Below are positions 1-4,846 of a stretch of 6,788 bases of DNA, in pieces. Source of the DNA: Verrucomicrobia bacterium UBA1731 (lineage in GTDB: Bacteria > Verrucomicrobiota > Kiritimatiellia > RFP12 > UBA1067); the NCBI GenBank assembly GCA_002317575.1, contig DCIH01000117.1, positions 380 through 7,167 of the forward strand. Reading direction: 5' to 3'. The translations under genes and the position numbers were made by a program. The stretch's first letter is position 1. Each line of letters starts with the position of its first letter. The notes under the pieces are model-generated. The model ran no database searches. It was not told the origin of the DNA and saw only the letters and a list, made by a program, of their open reading frames with translations.

Positions 1-215
1 CCCGCGTTGTTCACGAGGATGTCGATCTGGTGCTCCTTTTTGATCTTCGCGATGAACGCGTAGACCGCCTCGCGGTCGGAAAGGTCGCATTCCTTCGAGG
101 ACGTGCGGATCACGTTCGCGCCCGCTTCTTCAAGGGCGTCCGCCATCGCCTTGCCGATGCCGCGGTTGGATCCGGTCACAAGAGCCGTTTTTCCAGTAAG
201 GTCGTAGGTGATCAT
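1..215 (-). CDS. Short-chain dehydrogenase/reductase, N-terminal part (probable KduD-type), truncated by window edge
   Basis: Only the first 72 codons are present; the gene continues past the left edge. The N-terminus starts MITYDLTGKTALVTG, followed by the Rossmann dinucleotide-binding motif TGSNRGIG (residues 14-21) and a NNAG motif (69-72, last codon incomplete), both classical SDR hallmarks. An acidic residue after strand 2 is replaced by an R-T-S-S stretch (37-40), which could favour NADP, but this is weak. There is no signal peptide, so the enzyme should be cytoplasmic. By context (kduI and an unsaturated uronyl hydrolase/lyase upstream) the likely role is reduction of 2,5-diketo-3-deoxygluconate to 2-keto-3-deoxygluconate, as KduD does; the catalytic Tyr-Lys and substrate region lie outside the window, so that is inference. 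The ATG at 213-215 sits directly against a heptamer repeat array and has no Shine-Dalgarno sequence. The SDR family call is firm, KduD is tentative. Confidence 0.88.
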   Translation of the reverse strand, partial: MITYDLTGKTALVTGSNRGIGKAMADALEEAGANVIRTSSKECDLSDREAVYAFIAKIKKEHQIDILVNNA

Positions 216-297
216 GGGAGTCAGGGGTTAGGAGTTAGGGGTTAGGAGTTAGGAGTTAGGGGTTGGGGGTTAGGGGTTAGGGGTTAGGGGTTAGGGG
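216..297. repeat. Tandem heptanucleotide array (AGGRGTT, TTAGGGG-like)
   Basis: From 223 to 297 the plus strand is about 10.7 consecutive 7-bp units of consensus AGGRGTT: most units AGGGGTT, some AGGAGTT, one GGGGGTT. A more degenerate unit lies at 216-222. The array fills the whole 68-nt gap between the GH88-lyase stop (284-286) and the dehydrogenase start (215), and also runs into the last codons of the upstream gene. On the plus strand it carries at least six GGGG runs separated by TTA or TTG and so has G-quadruplex potential. The transcript strand is the C-rich complement, nearly free of G. The right half is more homogeneous than the left, as expected for recent slippage expansion there. 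Confidence 0.95.
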
Positions 298-3256
298 CGC
301 GGTAGGTGACGGAAACGTCGGCCGCCGCCACCGGCTTGTCGAAACGCACGGCCACGCGACGCGGCGCGACGTGGCCGGGATTTGCGACATCCTCTTCAAC
401 GAGCGAATAGGCACCGCCCGTCACCGTGATTTCAGGCCGGACGCCCCACCCCATCTTCAGCGTGCGGCAATCGCCGCGGCGATCCGCCTGGGCCGCTTCG
501 AGATACGTGTTGAACGGCGACTCGAACGCCGTCGGCGCGGAGAACGCGACGTGGTCGCGCACGGTGAACGTCTTCGCCTTGCGGTCGTAGACGAACGTGC
601 GCGTGAGTTCCTTGAGCGTCTTCACGTCGTATGCGGCCTTGAGGTCGAGCACGACCGTCGCGACGTCGCCGTCCAGCTTCTTCGAAAGCACCTTCGCCGC
701 CACCGCGCGTCCCGTGGACTGCAGTTTGCCGCCGACGACCGGCACGGGGTGTCCGTAGGAGTTGAGCACCTTCGACTCGTAGCGCTGGCCGCTGAACGTG
801 CGGCGCGTGTATTCCTCCGCGCCGGGATCGCCCGCCACGAAAAGGTCTTTCGCCATCACGTAGTACGAACCGAGGTCGTTGTGGTTGTGGAGCTCGTCGT
901 TGTGTCCGCCCTTGAACGCGACGGAAAGGTGTTCGGGATCGCGCAGGAGCCACACCTGGCCGTCCGCGAATTCGCTCGCGGGCGGAAGCGCCTTCGGAAG
1001 GTCCGGCCAGAATTCGTCGACGAGCGCGAGCAAACGCGGAGACGCCGCGCCGTTGCCGTCCGCGAACGCGGGCGACGCCCCTTCGCGCAGCGTGTACGCG
1101 CGGGCGTACGCCGCCGCGAGGCGCTGCTTCGGACGCCAGAAGAAATTCAGCTTGCCGCCGGTGATGCGGTCCAGGAGACGGCCCGTCAGCAGATGGTGGC
1201 CGAAGCCGTAGTTCCAGTAGCCCATGCCCTCCGAGCAGTAGCCGTCCGCGGCGAAACCGTCGGCGACGTAGCGGTCCGCCGCCGTGTCGGCGGAGGCGAC
1301 GAAGAACGCGCGGTCGGCGGGGTCGTCGATCAGACCGCAGGCGGCGCAGACGACGTTGTCCCAGCAGACGGAATTCCAGTTATTGCCGCAGTCGATCCAC
1401 CAGAGGCACGTCGCGCGCACCCCGCCGACGGCCGTCTCGCCGTAGAGCCGCATCGGCGTTTCGCGCCGCACCGGCGCGAACACGCGGCGCTCGGCGTTTT
1501 CCTTGACGCGCGCGACCGTTTCGGGGCGCAGCTTGTTCCCAAGCGCCTGGACGACGCACGCGAGATGCGCGGCGACTTCGGTGGAAAAGAGATCGGCGGT
1601 GATCCATTCGCCGCGCCACGTGCCCTTGCCGCCGTCCGGCCAGTCGTGCGCCGGCAGCACCCACGACTTCATGTCGCAAATCGCCGCCACGAATTCCTCG
1701 ATCCGGGCGAGGAGTTTCTCGGCGGGCGGCGCGTCCGGCATCCGCGCCATGCCGGCGGCGACCGCCGTCAGCGCGTCGAGGCGCTGCAGCCGCGCGAAGA
1801 AGCGGTCCTGGTAGCGCGAACGGTTGCCGTTCTCCCAGAACTCGCCGTAGAGCGCGTCCGAGGTGTCCGGAATCGGCTCGGCGAGCGCCCGCCGGGCGAC
1901 CGGAAGGACGTCCGACGAAACGGTCCGCGACCGCATCGCCAATTCGTCCGCCGCCAGGGCGGCCTTCGGCGGCAGCGCGGCGATGCCCGGCTTCGCCGCG
2001 ATCGCCGCCTCGCGCTTCAGAAGCGCGCGGAAGCGGAGCAGCGCCTCGAGGAAATAGTAGTCGCCGTAGTCGAGCGGCGTGTCGACTTCGCTCTCGCCCG
2101 GCTTGTGGCCGACACCGTGCTTGAGGAGGAAATGCCCGACCTCGCCGCCCTTGGAGAAGTATGCGTCGGACGAAAGCGCCAAAAGCTGCTTCACCGCGAA
2201 CGCGCGGTAGCGGTCGCGATCGGCCGCGCCGACGTACTGCGAGAGCTCGACGAGCGCGGACGCCATGATCGCGCCCGCGGACGTGTCGCGCTCCTCGCCG
2301 GGCGCGCCGTAGTCCCAACAGGGGATGCCGTCCGCCGGCATGTTCGGATGGTTGATCGCGTAGTCGGCCAGCTTCTTCGCGAAGTCCAGGTAGCGCACGT
2401 AGCCCGTGGTGCGGTACATCATCGTGTAGCCGTAGATCGCCCAGCTTTCGCCGCGGCTCCACGCCGTTTCGCAGCTCGCGCCCTGGCCGCGCATGACGCC
2501 CTTGACGCGCCCCGTCGTCTGGTCGTAGTCGAGCACGTGGAAGCAGCCGCCGTCGGCGCGGAAGTGGTGTTTCATCGTCGCGTCCGCGTGCGAACAGGCG
2601 ATGGCGTTGAAGTCGACGCGCTTCTCGCCCGCCGGTTTCGGCAAACTCGCCGCGAACTCGAGGAGCTCGAGGTTCATGAGGTTGTCGGGGATGACGAGGA
2701 AGTCCTTCTTCTCGTCCAAAGCGCCCCAGCTGCGGATGAGGCCGAGCTTGTCGTTGTAGCGCTTGCAGAGCGATTCGGCCGTCTCCACGAGCAGCGCGTC
2801 GTATTTGTCCGTTTTCAGGAGGCGACGCGCGTTGCCGAACGAACAGTACATGATGAAGCCGACGTCGTGGTTGTCCGTCACTTTGCTGTTCGGGGCGAGG
2901 ATTTCGGTCCAGGCGGTCGCGCGGTCCTTGAAGAACGCGTCGCCCGTCGCCTCGTAGAGGTACCAGAGCGAGCCCGGATAGTGGCCGGAGGTCCACCAGA
3001 AGATGGAGCGCATGTCAAGCTCGTCCTTGCCGGTCTGCCACTTCTTCCAGCCGTGCGGCGTGTAGAGGTCGCCGTTCGCGCGATCCGGGCGGGCCGACAC
3101 GGCGCCCTTCATCTGCGGCGTCGCCGCCGCGTCAAGCGCCTTGTAGTGCGCCGCCGACTTGGCGAAGATTTCCGGCAATTTCGCCGCCAGTTCGGCTTCG
3201 GGGGCAGTATTCACTGCAGACGAGAAAAAGAGCGCTGAAAACAATGTTGCAATCAT
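284..3256 (-). CDS. Fused GH88 unsaturated glucuronyl hydrolase and heparinase II/III-like polysaccharide lyase, predicted secreted
   Basis: The 990-residue protein has two catalytic modules. Residues about 25-415 match GH88: WTSGHYPGSLW (88-98), NHDVGF (129-134), PDNLMNLELL (190-199), TAWSRGESWAIYGY (264-277), DTSAGAIMASALVEL (324-338) and DYGDYYFLEALLRF (396-409). Asp131 and Asp191 fit the two catalytic aspartates (Asp88/Asp149 in Bacillus UGL), with near-identical spacing. GH88 removes the unsaturated uronosyl residue left by lyases. Residues about 440-990 resemble heparinase II/III-type lyases: an alpha-toroid with WWIDCGNNWNSVCWDN (619-634), SEGMGYWNYGFGHH (675-688; candidate catalytic Tyr680/Tyr683), then a beta-sandwich with ELHNHND (788-794), Asp810 and SYGHP (833-837). 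His790, His792, Asp810 and His836 are candidates for the catalytic/metal positions. The N-terminus is hydrophobic (signal-like) but has no basic residue. No Shine-Dalgarno precedes the only ATG available, and the last residues and stop come from a repeat array. Substrate and PL family number cannot be told from sequence alone. Confidence 0.9.
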   Translation of the reverse strand: MIATLFSALFFSSAVNTAPEAELAAKLPEIFAKSAAHYKALDAAATPQMKGAVSARPDRANGDLYTPHGWKKWQTGKDELDMRSIFWWTSGHYPGSLWYLYEATGDAFFKDRATAWTEILAPNSKVTDNHDVGFIMYCSFGNARRLLKTDKYDALLVETAESLCKRYNDKLGLIRSWGALDEKKDFLVIPDNLMNLELLEFAASLPKPAGEKRVDFNAIACSHADATMKHHFRADGGCFHVLDYDQTTGRVKGVMRGQGASCETAWSRGESWAIYGYTMMYRTTGYVRYLDFAKKLADYAINHPNMPADGIPCWDYGAPGEERDTSAGAIMASALVELSQYVGAADRDRYRAFAVKQLLALSSDAYFSKGGEVGHFLLKHGVGHKPGESEVDTPLDYGDYYFLEALLRFRALLKREAAIAAKPGIAALPPKAALAADELAMRSRTVSSDVLPVARRALAEPIPDTSDALYGEFWENGNRSRYQDRFFARLQRLDALTAVAAGMARMPDAPPAEKLLARIEEFVAAICDMKSWVLPAHDWPDGGKGTWRGEWITADLFSTEVAAHLACVVQALGNKLRPETVARVKENAERRVFAPVRRETPMRLYGETAVGGVRATCLWWIDCGNNWNSVCWDNVVCAACGLIDDPADRAFFVASADTAADRYVADGFAADGYCSEGMGYWNYGFGHHLLTGRLLDRITGGKLNFFWRPKQRLAAAYARAYTLREGASPAFADGNGAASPRLLALVDEFWPDLPKALPPASEFADGQVWLLRDPEHLSVAFKGGHNDELHNHNDLGSYYVMAKDLFVAGDPGAEEYTRRTFSGQRYESKVLNSYGHPVPVVGGKLQSTGRAVAAKVLSKKLDGDVATVVLDLKAAYDVKTLKELTRTFVYDRKAKTFTVRDHVAFSAPTAFESPFNTYLEAAQADRRGDCRTLKMGWGVRPEITVTGGAYSLVEEDVANPGHVAPRRVAVRFDKPVAAADVSVTYRAPNP

Positions 3257-3302
3257 AATGGTGGTGTTTGGGTTGTTGGGTTATTGGGTGTTTGGGTTGG
3301 CG
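3257..3302. repeat. G/T-rich low-complexity repeat, left flank of the four-helix-bundle gene
   Basis: The plus strand here is built from GGGTT, GGGTGTTT and GTTATT words and holds no C between 3257 and 3300. It fills the 24-nt gap between the four-helix-bundle stop (3281-3283) and the GH88-lyase start (3256), and continues into the last codons of the four-helix-bundle gene. Positions 3286-3300 are a perfect 15-bp inverted match to 3717-3731 on the far side of that gene; 3263-3280 matches 3713-3730 in inverted orientation at 17 of 18 positions. Confidence 0.9.
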
Positions 3303-3673
3303 GTGCATCGCTTTGACCTGCCACGTGCCGACTTGGCAACTGACTGAAACAGATTGCGCAGGGCAACACATTCATCATTCAGTTCCCGAATGGTTGCGTG
3401 CATGGGATAAAGTTCAAGGAGTATTTCCAACCAATAGCAACTCTCCGCGGCTTCTTTGAGAGCTATCTGCAGCTTGTGCCCGAAGTCAGCACGAGATTCT
3501 GCGCGTGTGGACTCTCGATAGTTCGCACCAATAGAGGATGCCGATTTTCCAAGCTGAAAAGCAACGACTCGTGTTGATGTTTTTTTGGGCAAGGCATCCA
3601 GAACCCTGAATACGGCAACGGAAAAGTCCATCGTCCGCCGTTCCAGCATTGTTCTAAATTCTGCGTTAGTCAT
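3281..3673 (-). CDS. Four-helix-bundle protein (S23 / 23S rRNA intervening-sequence-protein family)
   Basis: The 130-residue product is helical and fits the stand-alone four-helix-bundle family (TIGR02436-like, related to proteins encoded in 23S rRNA intervening sequences). Recognisable family features are MDFSVAVFRVLDALP (residues 15-29), QLGKSASSIGANYRE (40-54), ESRADFGHKLQIALKEAAE (59-77) and CYWLEILLEL (79-88), with a basic C-terminus. The usual length is about 115-130 residues. The molecular role of the family is unsettled; bundles of this type are thought to bind nucleic acid. It has no evident metabolic link to its neighbours. Its coding sequence is visibly lower in GC (near 50% by eye) than the flanking enzymes, suggesting separate ancestry. 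Repeats reach its ATG on one side and encode its last five residues (NPNTQ) and TAA stop on the other. The only ribosome-binding candidate is GGGGTG at 3679-3684, five bases before the ATG. Confidence 0.9.
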   Translation of the reverse strand: MTNAEFRTMLERRTMDFSVAVFRVLDALPKKTSTRVVAFQLGKSASSIGANYRESTRAESRADFGHKLQIALKEAAESCYWLEILLELYPMHATIRELNDECVALRNLFQSVAKSARGRSKRCTANPNTQ

Positions 3674-3720
3674 TCAAACACCCCAACACCCAAAAACCCA
3701 AACACCCAAAAACCCACCAA

Positions 3721-3779
3721 CCCAAACACCCAAGTTATGGGTTATTGCGTTATTGAGTGTTTGAGTTGTTCACCCAAAA
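3721..3779. repeat. 59-bp direct repeat, copy 1
   Basis: Positions 3721-3779 match 3806-3864 at 58 of 59 positions, offset by exactly 85 bp; the one difference is G at 3740 versus A at 3825. The copy begins CCCAAACACCCAAGTTATG and contains the first arm of the hairpin at 3757-3789. Near identity suggests a recent tandem duplication of an 85-bp unit. Confidence 0.93.
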
Positions 3780-3789
3780 ACCCAAACAC
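3757..3789 (-). other. Inverted-repeat hairpin, copy 1
   Basis: Arms are 3757-3767 (GTGTTTGAGTT on the plus strand) and 3779-3789 (AACCCAAACAC), separated by 11 nt. In RNA from the minus strand the arms pair over all 11 positions with one G-U wobble; in plus-strand RNA that position is an A-C mismatch. No U-run follows, so it does not look like an intrinsic terminator. Confidence 0.6.
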
Positions 3790-3805
3790 CCCAAAAACCC
3801 AAAAA

Positions 3806-3864
3806 CCCAAACACCCAAGTTATGAGTTATTGCGTTATTGAGTGTTTGAGTTGTTCACCCAAAA
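3806..3864. repeat. 59-bp direct repeat, copy 2
   Basis: This is the second copy of the 59-bp repeat at 3721-3779, with one substitution. It lies 23 nt from the kduI stop codon, so it would form the 3' untranslated region of a kduI transcript. Confidence 0.93.
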
Positions 3865-3873
3865 CCCAAACAC
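3842..3873 (-). other. Inverted-repeat hairpin, copy 2
   Basis: Arms are 3842-3852 and 3863-3873 with a 10-nt loop, the same arms as in copy 1. In the minus-strand transcript the helix begins about 14 nt after the kduI stop and pairs over 11 bp with one G-U wobble. It could stabilise the kduI mRNA 3' end, but there is no poly-U tract for termination. Confidence 0.6.
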
Positions 3874-3887
3874 CCAAACACCAAACC

Positions 3888-4829
3888 TCACCTCATCTCC
3901 CCAATCGCGACCTTGTCCATGTCGCCGTAATTGAGATTTTCGCCGGCCATGCCCCAGATGAACATGTAGTTGCTGGTGCCGGCGGCGGAATGGACGCTCC
4001 ACTCGGGACTCGTGATCGCCTGCTCGTTGTGGAGCCACACGAGGCGCTGCTCCTCGGGACGGCCCATTTGATGACAGATCGCCTGTCCCTCGGGCACATT
4101 GAAGTAGAAGTACGCCTCCATGCGGCGGTTGTGCACGTGCTGCGGCATCGTGTTCCACACGCTGCCTTCCTGGAGTTCGGTGAGGCCCACCTGGAGCTGG
4201 CAGCAACCGCCGCCCTTCACCTGGGACAACACGGGCCACACGATGAGCTGGTTGATGCAACGCGCGTTCGACTCCTTGAGCGATCCGGCCTTGATAAACT
4301 TGCCGATGGTGTAACCGGGCTTCTTGCAGTTCTGGTCCGCGGTGATGCGCTGCGTCACATATTCCTTGTACGCCGGCGCGGAGTTGAGGTAGAACTTGGC
4401 GGGATTCTTCGCGTCGAGCGACTTGAAAAGAACCGTCTTCTTGCCGCAGCCCACGTACAGCGCTTCCTTGAAATCGAGCGCCCAGTCCGCGCCGTCCACG
4501 GTCACCACGCCAGGACCGCCCACGTTGATCACGCCCAGTTCGCGGCGGTCGAGAAAATGCTCGGCCTTGAGTTCCAGGAACGCGTCGAGCGCGAGAACGT
4601 CCTTCACCGGCATCGCGCCGCCGTAGACGAGCCGGTCGTACATTGAATAGGTGACGTGGATTTCATCGGGAACCATCACCTTCTCCATCACGAAACGGTC
4701 GCGTATCTTCTGCGTTTCGAAATGCTTGAAATCATCCGGGTGCGTGGCGGTCTGCACCATGTACTTCACCTCGGTCGCCCCGCACGCCAACGCGGCCACG
4801 GCCGCCCCCAACGCCAATGCTGCCTTCAT
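3888..4829 (-). CDS. kduI: 5-keto-4-deoxyuronate isomerase (4-deoxy-L-threo-5-hexosulose-uronate ketol-isomerase) with signal peptide
   Basis: KduI converts 4-deoxy-L-threo-5-hexosulose uronate, formed from unsaturated uronic acid, into 3-deoxy-D-glycero-2,5-hexodiulosonate. The 313-residue protein aligns along its length with E. coli KduI (278 aa): FLDRRELGVINVGG (92-105), KEALYVGCGKK (121-131), PAKFYLNSAPA (143-153), GLTELQEGSVWNTMPQHVHN (215-234), RRMEAYFYFN (235-244) and SPEWSVHSAAGTSNYMFIWG (274-293). The four zinc ligands are in place as His231, His233, Glu238 and His280, offset by 35 from E. coli His196/His198/Glu203/His245. About 20 extra N-terminal residues form a signal-peptide-like segment: MKAALALGAAVAALACGATE, with likely cleavage after ALA (13-15) or nearby. 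The family is normally cytoplasmic, so export would be unusual. The start is fixed by AAGGAGG four bases upstream; a longer in-frame extension to 5135 only reads antiframe through the upstream gene. Confidence 0.95.
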   Translation of the reverse strand: MKAALALGAAVAALACGATEVKYMVQTATHPDDFKHFETQKIRDRFVMEKVMVPDEIHVTYSMYDRLVYGGAMPVKDVLALDAFLELKAEHFLDRRELGVINVGGPGVVTVDGADWALDFKEALYVGCGKKTVLFKSLDAKNPAKFYLNSAPAYKEYVTQRITADQNCKKPGYTIGKFIKAGSLKESNARCINQLIVWPVLSQVKGGGCCQLQVGLTELQEGSVWNTMPQHVHNRRMEAYFYFNVPEGQAICHQMGRPEEQRLVWLHNEQAITSPEWSVHSAAGTSNYMFIWGMAGENLNYGDMDKVAIGEMR

Positions 4830-4833
4830 GTTG

Positions 4834-4840
4834 CCTCCTT
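4834..4840 (-). promoter_or_regulatory. Strong ribosome binding site of kduI
   Basis: AAGGAGG lies four bases before the kduI ATG, inside the 17-nt gap after the barrel-protein stop. It decides the kduI start, and shows that the host uses Shine-Dalgarno initiation. The short gap suggests co-transcription of the two genes. Confidence 0.85.
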
Positions 4841-4846
4841 GACCGT

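Larger units (their letters stand above)
3674..3887. repeat. A/C-rich and mixed low-complexity repeat region, right flank of the four-helix-bundle gene
   Basis: This 214-nt stretch is the whole space between the kduI stop (3888-3890) and the four-helix-bundle start (3673). It is built from CCCAAACA and CCCAAAAA words, interrupted twice by a G/T-type block (GTTATGRGTTATTGCGTTA onward). On the transcript strand, the 60 nt before the four-helix-bundle ATG contain eight GGG/GGGG runs and little C, giving G-quadruplex potential. I found no promoter or open reading frame in it. Confidence 0.92.

Noticed and set aside
216..297. True telomere or chromosome end
   Set aside because: The array is short, imperfect and lies between two co-directional genes; only the motif resembles telomeric DNA.
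1380..2996. 538-codon minus-strand frame overlapping the GH88-lyase gene
   Set aside because: Arg/Ala/Gly-rich translation without domain features, in a different frame from the well-supported enzyme.
371..3238. 955-codon open frame on the plus strand opposite the GH88-lyase gene
   Set aside because: It is a high-GC antisense shadow: Arg/Val/Glu-rich, no recognisable motif, and the opposite strand encodes clear GH88 and lyase motifs over the same length.
3580..3586. A7 run (in CCCAAAAAAAC on the coding strand) as a programmed frameshift site in the four-helix-bundle gene
   Set aside because: The zero frame is intact with family motifs on both sides of the run, so there is no need for a shift.
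3842..3873. Intrinsic terminator after kduI
   Set aside because: The helix is AU-rich and no U-tract follows it on the transcript strand.
3674..3887. CRISPR array
   Set aside because: The two 59-bp units are too long and too few, the intervening sequence is the same low-complexity repeat, and no cas gene is present.
4770..4829. Lipoprotein signal (lipobox) in KduI at Cys16
   Set aside because: Residues before the Cys are Ala-Leu-Ala, which lacks the usual Leu at -3; ordinary signal peptidase I cleavage is more likely.
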